Below are positions 1 through 8,791 of a DNA stretch of 48,843 nt, in pieces. Position numbers and translations under genes: made by a program. Location: contig JAKSRY010000016.1 of the NCBI GenBank assembly GCA_024403415.1, positions 1 to 48,843 on the forward strand, read 5' to 3'. The DNA is from Lachnospiraceae bacterium (lineage in GTDB: Bacteria > Bacillota > Clostridia > Lachnospirales > Lachnospiraceae). Every line of letters begins with the position of its first letter. The stretch's first letter is position 1. The notes beneath the pieces were generated by a model. The model was not told the DNA's origin. It was given only the letters and a program-made list of their open reading frames with translations, and searched no databases.

Positions 1-122
1 TATTAATCATTTTATTGAAATCTGTGAGTTTTTATTGTTGAAATTATACAATCCTATACTTAATTTGGTAATAATACAGTTTAGCATCAGCTATCGGAAT
101 GCAATCTGATACATCACCATTA

Positions 123-842
123 TTAATACATTGATTCAACAAGCTGCATACCTTTTCTAAGTGATTCTTTGAGAATTCTTCTGCCCCATCTTACCTTTCC
201 ACCGCTATTTCCTTCTACAACCGTAATAGCATCAGGCGATTTGGTAAGCACAACTACTGCATGATTGAGATCGGCAATAACATCACCGACTCTAAGCTCT
301 GCCCATATTTTTTCGAAATTCTGATTTATAACCGGATTATCTCCATTATAGCCAACAAGTTCCCATGCTCCGTACTGTCCTGTCTGTGGGTAATAGGTCA
401 GTGTCATCTGATATGATCTTCCTGAAACAGCTTTCAATATACCGGTCTGTTTAACGTTGACCTTTCTTCCTGTTCCGAAAATCATATCCTGCACCATTAA
501 TGCAAATGCTCCGCATGCATGCTGCTGTCCCCACATGGCGCGTCCTTTATTGGGAGAAGTATATAATTTTTCCATTCCCCACTGCATTCCATCAGGGAAC
601 TGTTCTTTAAGCGCCATAATCTGCGCAAACACCATATTATCCTGCGCGATAATTTCATTCTGCTTTGCAAGAAGCGCCGCCTGCTCATCTCCTGTCATTT
701 TTGCAAGAGCAGCATAATACTGTGCCAAAAGTTCTTCCTGGGTCGGTTCATGTTCATCTGCAAAAGCCATTACCATTGTTGAACCTAAAGAAAGACATAC
801 TACTGTAATAATAATAATTAATTTCTTTAATAATTTACTCAT
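123..842 (-). CDS. Secreted papain-like cysteine peptidase/amidase candidate
   Basis: This 239-residue protein has a clear signal peptide: a Lys-rich start, a long hydrophobic stretch and a likely cleavage after AFA near residue 28. It should be exported. A helical, Gln/Ala-rich segment follows (about 30-80). The C-terminal half carries an ordered Cys-His-Asn set: Cys110 in QQHACGAF at the start of a helix, His194 in DLNHAVVVL after a GDVI strand, and Asn212 in VEGNSGG. That order resembles CHAP/NlpC or C39-like folds. I chose the ATG at 842 because a GGGGG ribosome site lies 6 bases upstream; a TTG at 848 is in frame but less likely. No exact family is recognised, so peptidase activity is an inference. 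It is a single gene with no coupled neighbour. Confidence 0.7.
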   Translation of the reverse strand: MSKLLKKLIIIITVVCLSLGSTMVMAFADEHEPTQEELLAQYYAALAKMTGDEQAALLAKQNEIIAQDNMVFAQIMALKEQFPDGMQWGMEKLYTSPNKGRAMWGQQHACGAFALMVQDMIFGTGRKVNVKQTGILKAVSGRSYQMTLTYYPQTGQYGAWELVGYNGDNPVINQNFEKIWAELRVGDVIADLNHAVVVLTKSPDAITVVEGNSGGKVRWGRRILKESLRKGMQLVESMY

Positions 843-937
843 AGGCAACCCCCTTACTCTCTAACATCCAGAAGTAATCTTCAAATGAAATTAGTTTATT
901 TTACCATCAAATATCAAATCGCATAAGTACCAATTTC

Positions 938-1753
938 TTATCCTAATTTATGGAATTCTGCCACCCTCTTTTCAAAGGAAGTGTAATACTTAAATCCGCA
1001 ATCCAGCAGGAATTGTTCTGCGACATCAAATCCACTTGCAAGATAGTTAATATTATGTGCATCAGATCCGACAGTTATTATTTCTCCACCTAATTCCCTG
1101 TATTTTTTAACAATATCTTTGGTTGGATTAAGATCTTTAAGTCCATGTCTTATGGCTCCGGTATTTACTTCAATACCCTTTCCGTTATCAACAAGCTTTT
1201 CAAGTATGGGATCAATTAAATCTTTATATTTGTCATAAGAGTAATTTGCATCCTTGGTCTTTCCGTATCTGACAATATAATCAAGATGTCCTAAAACATC
1301 AAAGTTGCTGAACACCTTAAGTCCTTCCTGCATTTCCTTAAAATAAGCTCTGTAGACATCCTCATCGTTCTTATCGTCATAATAGTCCGGAAATGCCGGG
1401 TCCAATCCCCCCAGAAGGTGCATTGAACCGATAATGAAATCAAAATCATATGCCTTTGCGTATAAAGCAAGTTCTCTTCTTAAATGCGGCTGAAATCCCA
1501 TTTCAACGCCGAATGATATATTTATTTTTCCTTCATACTTATTGCGAAGCATAAGCAGTTCATAAAGATATGCATCTGCATTAAGTGAAAATGCTCCCGG
1601 TTCTTCATGCGGATCATTAAAGTCTATATCCTGATGCTCGGTAAAACAGATTCCTTTAAGTCCAAGTTCAATTCCTTTTAATACCATATTTTCCATAGGT
1701 TCCTTTGAATCAAAGGAATGATATGAATGCATGTGACTGTCATATTTAATCAT
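938..1753 (-). CDS. PHP-domain phosphoesterase, histidinol-phosphatase type
   Basis: This 271-residue protein starts with the PHP metal motif DSHMHSYHSFD and continues with a conserved FTEHQD block, an internal GSMHLLGG segment, a GHLDYIVRYG segment and a C-terminal GSDAHNI motif. Together these are the expected metal ligands of the PHP fold used by HisJ/HisK-type histidinol phosphatases, which remove phosphate from L-histidinol phosphate in histidine synthesis. Length matches that family (about 260-280). An AGGAG ribosome site lies about 10 bases before the ATG. No other histidine-biosynthesis gene is next to it, and related PHP enzymes act on other phosphoesters, so the substrate is a family-level inference. 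It stands alone between two minus-strand genes. Confidence 0.82.
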   Translation of the reverse strand: MIKYDSHMHSYHSFDSKEPMENMVLKGIELGLKGICFTEHQDIDFNDPHEEPGAFSLNADAYLYELLMLRNKYEGKINISFGVEMGFQPHLRRELALYAKAYDFDFIIGSMHLLGGLDPAFPDYYDDKNDEDVYRAYFKEMQEGLKVFSNFDVLGHLDYIVRYGKTKDANYSYDKYKDLIDPILEKLVDNGKGIEVNTGAIRHGLKDLNPTKDIVKKYRELGGEIITVGSDAHNINYLASGFDVAEQFLLDCGFKYYTSFEKRVAEFHKLG

Positions 1754-1871
1754 GTCAAAAATACTCCTCTGTCTGTATTCTTTATTTCTCTTAAGGTACC
1801 GATTTTCAGGTACTGATTGTTATATAAGTACGCTCAGCAAAATATATGCATCTTTCATATATAACAAACAT

Positions 1872-2981
1872 TTAGTCTATTGTTCCGCCTGCAACTATAT
1901 ATTTATCAGCGGCATCTGAATTATAAAATACAATAGGCTGTCCCGGAGTAATGGCCCGAACAGGATTTTCAAAGCATACTTTGTACTTTAATGTCTGACT
2001 GTTTTCAGAACTGCAGGTCGCCTGATTTTCAACTTCCATACATTCTATCCGGCACCATTCACCTTTGTGTGCATATCTTATTTTTGCAAACAGTCGTGTA
2101 TCTTTATCAAAACTGTTCTGACCGACTGCAAGCCAGTTCATATCACAGGCTGTAAGTTCCGTACCAAATACGTCCTCATCAGCTATTACTACTTCATTTT
2201 TAACGGGATCTATTGATTTAACAAAAATTCTGTGACCGGCAGCTATTTCAAGTCCACGACGCTGGCCGATTGTGTAATTGATATAACCTTTATGCTTTCC
2301 AATTATTTTCCCTTCCGTGTTCAGGAAGTTACCGGGCCCCGGAATGACATCTTTAGCCGAAGGATTATATTCATTAATATATTCTCTAATATATTTCACA
2401 TAATCACCATCCGGAATAAAACAGACATCCTGACTGTCCTTTTTCGCTGCAACGGGAATTTTAACCTCTTCTGCTATCTTACGAACTTCTTCCTTGGAAT
2501 AACTGCCAAGCGGCATAACTATCCTTGAAATCTGTTCCTGCGAGAGCGCATAAAGCACATAAGTCTGATCTTTGGAAATGCAATCAGCAAGTCTGACTGT
2601 AAAACGGCCTTCTTCCATCGGTGACTCAATAATCTTTGCATAATGACCGGTGGCAAGATATTCAATTTCATTTTTCTGCGCCCACTCAAGGAGTTTTTCG
2701 AACTTAATGATTCTGTTACATCTGCAGCAGGGATTAGGAGTTCTTCCTGCAAGATATTCTGTTACAAAATACTCTTTAACACTTTTTTGAAAATCTTCTC
2801 TAAAGTCCAGTTCCTTATAGCCAATACCAAGATGTTCGGCTACTGCTTTGGCAGCATCGCCTTCGGTGTTTCCCACAAGGTTAAGATGTACTCCTGTCAC
2901 CTCATAACCTGACTCTTTTAGAAGATAGGCTGCCACAGCAGAATCAACTCCACCCGAAAGCCCAACTACTACTTTTTTCAT
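1872..2981 (-). CDS. mnmA: tRNA-specific 2-thiouridylase MnmA
   Basis: MnmA activates U34 of the Lys, Glu and Gln tRNAs with ATP and thiolates it. The 369-residue protein opens with the PP-loop GLSGGVDSAVAAYLL, followed by ATGHYAKI, KDQTYVLYALSQEQ and a C-terminal barrel with GQRRGLEIA. The two catalytic cysteine regions are present: Cys88 in TPNPCCRCN and Cys187 in DSQDVCFIP. Unusually, the Asp that normally precedes the first catalytic Cys (DxxC) is Cys85 here, which gives a CxxC plus Cys187. That is the ligand set expected of iron-sulfur-dependent thiolases such as TtuA. Similar CxxC forms seem common in Clostridia. The ribosome site before the ATG is weak. The gene is monocistronic by spacing. 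Confidence 0.93.
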   Translation of the reverse strand: MKKVVVGLSGGVDSAVAAYLLKESGYEVTGVHLNLVGNTEGDAAKAVAEHLGIGYKELDFREDFQKSVKEYFVTEYLAGRTPNPCCRCNRIIKFEKLLEWAQKNEIEYLATGHYAKIIESPMEEGRFTVRLADCISKDQTYVLYALSQEQISRIVMPLGSYSKEEVRKIAEEVKIPVAAKKDSQDVCFIPDGDYVKYIREYINEYNPSAKDVIPGPGNFLNTEGKIIGKHKGYINYTIGQRRGLEIAAGHRIFVKSIDPVKNEVVIADEDVFGTELTACDMNWLAVGQNSFDKDTRLFAKIRYAHKGEWCRIECMEVENQATCSSENSQTLKYKVCFENPVRAITPGQPIVFYNSDAADKYIVAGGTID

Positions 2982-3080
2982 TTATCAATAACCGAATAAT
3001 GTCATATACAGCCCCACTGCGAAAGCTCATATATTTATTATCCATCTCCCAAAATCTTTAATCCAATAATTCATTTAACC

Positions 3081-4586
3081 TTAAACTGGTTCATATGTCT
3101 CGTAAAAGATATCCTTTTTCACTATATAAATATCATGGCAGTCGTTAATATTACACATAATGAAATCACCGGTATTACCAAGGTAATAGTTGTCCTCATC
3201 CCACTCAGTAAAAATTTTAACCGGATGATCTAACTGTTTTGCAAGTCTGTGAGCTGCAGCCTTGGCCTGACATGAATGCGCATATTCCATAAGACTGTGT
3301 ATGATACCATCGTTCTTGCTCCTGATTGTCGGAACATATTCAAGATCACAGTTGAAGCTGTCATTTACCTCATTGTATGCCTCTTTGAATTTTGCTTTCG
3401 TAATAGGATACACTTCTCCGATTATTCCAATCATTATGTAATAGTCACCGGTTACCACATTATTAACATCACCTTCCAGTGTTCTGATGGTAACTTCCGT
3501 TCCTACAGGGAGAAAATCTGCCGGATCTGCATAACCTACAACAAGACGCTTTTTGGCGTATTCTTTCATATCCGAAGTGTCAAGGTCATACTCTGCTGCA
3601 TATATAATCTCGGTATTATCAAAATACTCCGCAACCTTCTTCTGGAAATAATCACCTGCATCCGAAGTTCCGTAGACGCGTTCCAATTTAGACTTTGAGA
3701 TAAACCCACCGGCTTTATCCGTATGTCCTCCGCCTGAGCCTATCTGTCTTGCAAGAAACTCTGCAAAGTCGCTGGCATGAACCTCTTTGATACAGCTTCT
3801 TACAGAAAACTTATATCCATCCGGCGTTTCATTGTAAACAAGATTGCAGTCAACAGTATCAACCTGTAAAGCAAGATCACTTATAAGTCCCAGAATATTG
3901 GGATCACATGGTTCCGCTCCTATCAGAGTAAATCTTCTCTTCTCATCATACTCATATTTCATGAGTGCAACGCCTGCTATTCTTAATTCATCCAAGGAAA
4001 TATTTGAATTACAGAATTGTCTGACCAGTATTTTGTCATACACAACCACATCCATCATATCTCTGTCAAGTGGATGATGAACCTCCACAAAATTACCTGT
4101 ATCCGTCATAAGTCCATAGTAAAGAGCTGTTCCAAGCTTCTTATCTGCATCAATATCATAGCCCTCTTCTTTTAACATTTTCCAAACAAGTGTTGAACAG
4201 CTTCCAAGATAAGGATGAATTTCCGTCATATCCATAGATGCCGATACAAGCCCTGTAGACTGATGATGGTCTATTATGGCTATGTTGTCTGCCTTATACG
4301 GGGTAACATTACCCTCCTTATACTGGCAGTCAACTGTAATAAGCAGACCCTCAACCGGTATATCCTTATCCTTGATATATTCTGCTTCTATTCCCAATTC
4401 ATCCATCATCAGGCGTATATTTGCTTTTTGAATCGGGCTTCGTCCGCCATATATAATTCTTGAACTCTTGCCTTTGCTTTCAAAATATCTGAATAATCCA
4501 TAGGCTGATGCAAGTGCATCCGGATCAGGATTATCATGACATTGAATAGTTATCTTATCGTATTTAAGCAATTCATTAAGTTTCAT
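3081..4586 (-). CDS. DHH/DHHA1 family phosphoesterase (NrnA-related, extended)
   Basis: The N-terminal half shows DHH-superfamily metal motifs: CHDNPDPDALASAYGLF, a DCQ motif and the signature IIDHHQ, followed by GLMTDTGNF. A DHHA1-type substrate-binding block, GSGGGHTDKAGGF, lies near residue 290. These features fit NrnA-like enzymes that degrade short oligonucleotides or pAp, or that cleave cyclic dinucleotides. At 501 residues it is clearly longer than NrnA (about 310-330). Its last 170 residues form an extra region I cannot assign. Activity as a phosphoesterase is well supported; the exact substrate is not. It lies alone, divergent from azlC across about 200 AT-rich bases. Confidence 0.82.
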   Translation of the reverse strand: MKLNELLKYDKITIQCHDNPDPDALASAYGLFRYFESKGKSSRIIYGGRSPIQKANIRLMMDELGIEAEYIKDKDIPVEGLLITVDCQYKEGNVTPYKADNIAIIDHHQSTGLVSASMDMTEIHPYLGSCSTLVWKMLKEEGYDIDADKKLGTALYYGLMTDTGNFVEVHHPLDRDMMDVVVYDKILVRQFCNSNISLDELRIAGVALMKYEYDEKRRFTLIGAEPCDPNILGLISDLALQVDTVDCNLVYNETPDGYKFSVRSCIKEVHASDFAEFLARQIGSGGGHTDKAGGFISKSKLERVYGTSDAGDYFQKKVAEYFDNTEIIYAAEYDLDTSDMKEYAKKRLVVGYADPADFLPVGTEVTIRTLEGDVNNVVTGDYYIMIGIIGEVYPITKAKFKEAYNEVNDSFNCDLEYVPTIRSKNDGIIHSLMEYAHSCQAKAAAHRLAKQLDHPVKIFTEWDEDNYYLGNTGDFIMCNINDCHDIYIVKKDIFYETYEPV

Positions 4587-4803
4587 TATGTATTCTCCAA
4601 CTATGTGCTAAAACCTGTACATATTATAGCATACATCTATTATTTTTATTAAATAAAAGTGGCACATGCCCGTCTTCTTCACTTTCTTTCATTAGATATC
4701 TTTATTTTTAATTCAAAATAGTAGATAATGAATAGGCTTTATTGTTATCCATTTAGCAGAAAGGACTCAAATCCATAAGCATTTAGGTGATTTGAACATA
4801 TAT

Positions 4804-5526
4804 ATGGAAAAACGGAAAATATTTTTAAAAGGGTTAAAAGATGGCATTCCCATAGGACTTGGATATTTTGCAGTATCGTTTTCTTTGGGAATCATTGCCA
4901 AAAACGGTGGAATAAATGCTCTTGTTGGTTTCATAGCAAGCTTTTTTACCCGAGCATCTGCCGGTGAATACGGTGTTTACAAATTAATAGAAAAGGCAGA
5001 GCCTTATCTTGATATTGTCGTTATCTGCTGCATTACTAATCTCAGATATCTTCTGATGAGTACTGCTCTGAGCCAGAAATTCAGTCCAAAGACCTCATTG
5101 TTCAAAAGGATACTTGTCGGTTTTTGTGTTACAGATGAAATATTTGCAATATCCTCAGCTTATGAGGGCTATCTTGAGCCGGCTTATACATTCGGAGCCT
5201 TTACCATTTCTTCACCATTGTGGGCTTTAGGTACCTGCCTTGGAATAATTGCAGGCAATATACTTCCTACTAATATCGTTTCAGCGCTAAGTGTTGCATT
5301 GTATGGAATGTTTATCGCCATAATAATACCGCCTGCCCGTAAGGACAAAGCGGTTCTGGTGGCAGTGATTATAAGTTTTCTGTTAAGTTATCTCGGAACT
5401 TATTATATTCCGGGTATTAAAGACTTAAGCTTTGGTATAAGAACTGTAATTTTAACTGTTGTAATTGCTTCTGCCGTTGCAATTATCAAACCCATTAACA
5501 CAGATATCGAAAAGACTGAAAATTAA
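4804..5526 (+). CDS. azlC: AzlC family branched-chain amino acid exporter, large subunit
   Basis: This 240-residue integral membrane protein has the AzlC opening GLKDGIPIGLGYFAVSFSLG, the ASAGEYGVYKLI region and the CITNLRYLLMSTALS motif, with further hydrophobic helices to the end. AzlC works with the small AzlD subunit, encoded 18 bases downstream, to export branched-chain amino acids and analogues. The start is uncertain: a TTG at 4792 is in frame but sits one base after the AGGTGA sequence, so the ATG at 4804, 13 bases downstream of that sequence, is preferred. azlC and azlD are plus-strand genes inside an otherwise minus-strand region. No LeuO- or Lrp-type regulator is adjacent. Confidence 0.9.
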   Translation: MEKRKIFLKGLKDGIPIGLGYFAVSFSLGIIAKNGGINALVGFIASFFTRASAGEYGVYKLIEKAEPYLDIVVICCITNLRYLLMSTALSQKFSPKTSLFKRILVGFCVTDEIFAISSAYEGYLEPAYTFGAFTISSPLWALGTCLGIIAGNILPTNIVSALSVALYGMFIAIIIPPARKDKAVLVAVIISFLLSYLGTYYIPGIKDLSFGIRTVILTVVIASAVAIIKPINTDIEKTEN

Positions 5527-5544
5527 TTCGAATAAGGACATAAC

Positions 5545-5853
5545 ATGGAAACACCCTCTATTGCTATTTATATTTTAATAATGATTTTGGTAACAAATCT
5601 AATCCGAATTCTGCCGCTTACACTTATAAGAGGACAAATAAAAAACCGGTTTCTCCGAAGTTTTCTCTACTATGTTCCCTATGTAACACTTGCAGTGATG
5701 ACTTTCCCTGCAATTATTGATGCCACAAACACTCCAATTGCAGGAGCTATTGCACTGGTTTTGGGAATCATAGCAGCCTGGTTCAACCTCGGACTTTTTC
5801 CGGTTTCTTTAATATGCTGTATTATAGTATTCGTTTGTGAATTAATATTCTAA
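5545..5853 (+). CDS. azlD: AzlD family small transport subunit
   Basis: This 102-residue protein has about four membrane segments and the AzlD hallmark near its start, NLIRILPLTLIRGQIKNRF, followed by RSFLYYVPYVTLAVMTFPAI. Both size and motif fit AzlD, the partner of AzlC in branched-chain amino acid export. It lies 18 bases after azlC, so the two should be co-transcribed. Its TAA stop overlaps the TAG stop of the converging downstream gene within the four bases CTAA, which leaves no room for an intergenic terminator. Confidence 0.9.
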   Translation: METPSIAIYILIMILVTNLIRILPLTLIRGQIKNRFLRSFLYYVPYVTLAVMTFPAIIDATNTPIAGAIALVLGIIAAWFNLGLFPVSLICCIIVFVCELIF

Positions 5854-6494
5854 TGATCTTCTATACTTCTCCTTGCCCTACTCAGGAAATACAGGAAAAG
5901 AACATCTGCAATTATTGATAAAACATAAGAGGCTATGGTCAGTACAAACATCACTTCTGCATTGCTTCTCATCATGACAGAAACGATCTTTGACAGTGTT
6001 GTCAGGAGAAATGGAGCAATAACAACGATGTCCGATTTTTCTCCTATCTTTAGCATCTCCTTTTTTGCCTCACTAATCGTACATTTAATTATTGAGTTTG
6101 AAAGGATATAAACAGTTACAATTTCAAGAATACTGATTGTTATATCTACAAATATACTGAAATCCGAATCCACCAGGAACGGAAATACCATAAAGACACT
6201 GTTGCACAATATTAATATGGTTATTATCGGAATCAGAATTACAGCAAGTGATGCTCTGCTGTTGTCTTCTTTAACCTTCTTCGCGCCAAACCAGAACCTG
6301 ATATATGAAATAATCGTAAGCACCGTTCCCAAAAGCAGTATCAGTAATACTACTATTGCTTCAAACTCTCCTATAACATTCCAATAAGCCAATACAAGAG
6401 TGCAAAAATTAAGCAGAAGTACTCCGACTATCCCCAGAAGTCTTGCTGAAAAGCTCTTATCTATACCAATTACAAAATTAGGGTAATCGCCCAT
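5850..6494 (-). CDS. Multi-pass membrane protein of unknown function
   Basis: This 214-residue protein has about six hydrophobic segments and short charged loops, for example FWFGAKKVKEDN after the second helix and a C-terminal SRARRSIEDH. I do not recognise a family. It starts 12 bases after hisS on the same strand, with a good GGAAGGAG ribosome site, so it is probably the second gene of a hisS transcript. It ends inside the stop codon of the opposing azlD gene. Function cannot be inferred from sequence. The hisS link may simply reflect shared expression. Confidence 0.7.
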   Translation of the reverse strand: MGDYPNFVIGIDKSFSARLLGIVGVLLLNFCTLVLAYWNVIGEFEAIVVLLILLLGTVLTIISYIRFWFGAKKVKEDNSRASLAVILIPIITILILCNSVFMVFPFLVDSDFSIFVDITISILEIVTVYILSNSIIKCTISEAKKEMLKIGEKSDIVVIAPFLLTTLSKIVSVMMRSNAEVMFVLTIASYVLSIIADVLFLYFLSRARRSIEDH

Positions 6495-6506
6495 ACTTCT
6501 CCTTCC

Positions 6507-7778
6507 TTACTTAAGTTCATTCTTGTAGAATTCTTTGAAATTCTCATATCCTTCGGCTGCCAGCTGTTCCTTCTGGAATTTCTTATTCTTGTTCATTCTG
6601 ACAACAAGAACTCTGTTGCCCTTTTCACGTTCTTTTGCAGCTTCCTGCATAACAGAAATCATCTTGTCTGTCGGCAATCCTTTTTCAACAAGAAATGCCA
6701 TTTTTTCAGATGTACCGGGAACCTTAAAGCCTGACTCCATTAATAAGAGGATGATTCTCTCAAATCCGATTGAGAAACCACATGCAGGAACATTATTACC
6801 TGTAAACTTGCCAACCATTTCATCATATCGTCCGCCGCCTCCGCAGCTGCCGCCAAACTCAGGCATGGCAATTTCAAAAATAGTACCTGTATAGTATGAC
6901 ATACCTCTTACAAGGGTAGGATCAAATACAAGTTCAAAATCAGCGCACTTGGTTGCTTCAACAGCTTCGATTATCTCGCTAAGATTATTCCTTACTTCTT
7001 CAGGCAGGCAATCACCAAGTGTATCTGCCAGATATTTTATAGCTTCAACTCCGGCAAGATCAGGATTTTCAAGAACTTCAAACAATGCAACATACTTGTC
7101 TACCATTGATGCATCGAATCCGTTTTCCTTGAGTTCGGCTGTAACACCATCGATACCAATCTTATCCATTTTATCAAGAGTAATGAAAATGCTGTTATAA
7201 TCCTCTTCGCCAAAACCTGCATATGCAGCCATAGCCTTAAGCATTCTTCTATCGTTAATTCTTATCTGGAAATTCTTAAATCCAAGCTTTCCGATAGTGG
7301 TTGTTGTAGCCAGAATAAGTTCTATCTCAGCAAGATTTGAAGGCTCACCCAGAATATCAATATCGCACTGCATAAACTGACGATATCGTCCTCTCTGCGG
7401 ACGATCTGCACGCCATACATTCCCCATCTGCAAAGCCTTAAATGGCGATGGTAATTCATTTGCGTGATTTGAATAATATCTTACAAGCGGTACTGTCAAA
7501 TCATATCTTAATCCGCCATCAACTAAATCTGCTTCCTTTTCAGCTGTTTCAAGATTTAATTTTTCCCCACGCTTTAAAATCTTAAAGATAAGTTTCTCGT
7601 TATCTCCACCCTGCTTATTCGTAAGATTTTCTATACTCTCCACACAGGGAGTCTCTATTCTGGTAAATCCAAACTTTGAATATGTTTCCGTAATGACCGA
7701 AATAACATAGTCTCTAATCACCATCTCTTCCGGCATAATATCTTTCATACCTGTAACAGGTTTTTTATTTAGTGCCAT
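6507..7778 (-). CDS. hisS: Histidyl-tRNA synthetase
   Basis: HisS charges tRNA-His with histidine. The 423-residue protein begins with the GMKDIMPEE block, contains the class II motif 2 region YRQFMQCDIDILG, and has the histidine-binding signature LVRGMSYYTGTIFEI followed by GGSCGGGGRYDEM and CGFSIGFERI (motif 3). The C-terminal anticodon-binding domain is short and ends in a KFQKEQLAAEGY segment, a compact form. GGAGG precedes the ATG. No T-box leader was seen in the 128 bases between this gene and xerD. The membrane gene downstream is probably co-transcribed. Confidence 0.95.
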   Translation of the reverse strand: MALNKKPVTGMKDIMPEEMVIRDYVISVITETYSKFGFTRIETPCVESIENLTNKQGGDNEKLIFKILKRGEKLNLETAEKEADLVDGGLRYDLTVPLVRYYSNHANELPSPFKALQMGNVWRADRPQRGRYRQFMQCDIDILGEPSNLAEIELILATTTTIGKLGFKNFQIRINDRRMLKAMAAYAGFGEEDYNSIFITLDKMDKIGIDGVTAELKENGFDASMVDKYVALFEVLENPDLAGVEAIKYLADTLGDCLPEEVRNNLSEIIEAVEATKCADFELVFDPTLVRGMSYYTGTIFEIAMPEFGGSCGGGGRYDEMVGKFTGNNVPACGFSIGFERIILLLMESGFKVPGTSEKMAFLVEKGLPTDKMISVMQEAAKEREKGNRVLVVRMNKNKKFQKEQLAAEGYENFKEFYKNELK

Positions 7779-7851
7779 TTCTTTTCCTCCAAATCAATAA
7801 TCTTATATATTCTAGCATAAGTTATTATAAATTCACACCACTGCTTTGTAT

Positions 7852-7886
7852 AAAAAAAGGACAGATAAATGTTAATTCATCTGCCC
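7852..7886 (-). terminator. Intrinsic terminator of xerD
   Basis: Read on the minus strand, GGGCAGAT pairs with ATCTGTCC (one G-U pair) across a 12-base loop, followed at once by seven T residues. It lies 20 bases past the xerD stop and before hisS, so it should end the xerD transcript. Confidence 0.85.
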
Positions 7887-7906
7887 GTAAAAACTCATTT
7901 ATGTAA

Positions 7907-8791
7907 CTACCCACGCGGATGCGCTTTTGCATATACCTCTTTAATATGTGAATGATTCATATGCGCATATATCTGAGTAGTCGATATATCAGAATGACCA
8001 AGCATTTCCTGAACAGACCTTAAATCAGCTCCATTTTCAACTAAGTGAGCCGCAAAAGAATGTCGCAGTGTATGCGGTGTAATGTCAGAAGTAATCCCAG
8101 CCTTCTTTGCATAGTATTTAATCAGTTTCCAAAAGCCCTGTCTTGACATAGGCTGACCGGAACAGTTTGCAAACAAATACTCTGAATTCGGATCGGCAAG
8201 CATCGCATCTCTTGTTCCGTCCAAATATCTTGTAAGTGCTTTCTTTGCTTCATTACCAAATGGGATGACTCTTTCTTTGCTCGAATCTTTACAGGTTATA
8301 TATCCCATATTAATGTTAACATCCACTGTGTGCAAAGATATCAGCTCTGAAACTCTTATTCCGGTTGCATATAAAAGTTCAAGCATTGCCTTATCCCTGA
8401 TTTCTTTGGAAGACTCACCATTAGGCTGTTCAAGCAGTCTGACAACCTCCTCCATAGAAAGAATTTCAGGAATTTTCTTCTCTATCTTTGGTGCTCTTAA
8501 TTCTTCGGCAGCATCTTTATCTACAATACCCTCCTTAAGAAGATAATGGTAAAAAGCTTTCAGTGAAGCAATATTTCTTGATACTGTAGCTGCAGAAAAA
8601 TTATTCTTTTCAAGGTACATAACATATCCTGTCAGGTTGGTTGCCGTTACCTTTTTAATATCTGCAACTCCCTGCTCTGAAAGATAATCACTTACCTTTT
8701 TCAAGTCTCTTCTATATGAAAGTTCTGTATTTTCAGACATTTTCTTCACATTATGTAAATATGTGATAAAACCGTCAATATATTCCTTCAT
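7907..8791 (-). CDS. xerD: Tyrosine recombinase XerD (chromosome dimer resolution type)
   Basis: This 294-residue protein has the size and layout of XerC/XerD. The N-terminal SAM-like domain includes FITYLHNVKKMSENTELSY. The catalytic domain has Arg in ATGIRVSELISL, Lys in the beta-hairpin CKDSSKERVIPFG, the HTLRHSFAAHLVENGADLR box and the LGHSDISTTQIYAH end with the Tyr nucleophile. These proteins resolve chromosome dimers at dif with FtsK. Single-copy, full-length and flanked by housekeeping genes, it looks chromosomal rather than an element integrase. XerC and XerD are hard to separate by eye, so the D assignment is likely rather than certain. Confidence 0.9.
   Translation of the reverse strand: MKEYIDGFITYLHNVKKMSENTELSYRRDLKKVSDYLSEQGVADIKKVTATNLTGYVMYLEKNNFSAATVSRNIASLKAFYHYLLKEGIVDKDAAEELRAPKIEKKIPEILSMEEVVRLLEQPNGESSKEIRDKAMLELLYATGIRVSELISLHTVDVNINMGYITCKDSSKERVIPFGNEAKKALTRYLDGTRDAMLADPNSEYLFANCSGQPMSRQGFWKLIKYYAKKAGITSDITPHTLRHSFAAHLVENGADLRSVQEMLGHSDISTTQIYAHMNHSHIKEVYAKAHPRG

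Noticed and set aside
7779-7906. T-box leader for hisS
   Set aside because: The 128-base gap shows only the xerD terminator and no T-box sequence or specifier hairpin.
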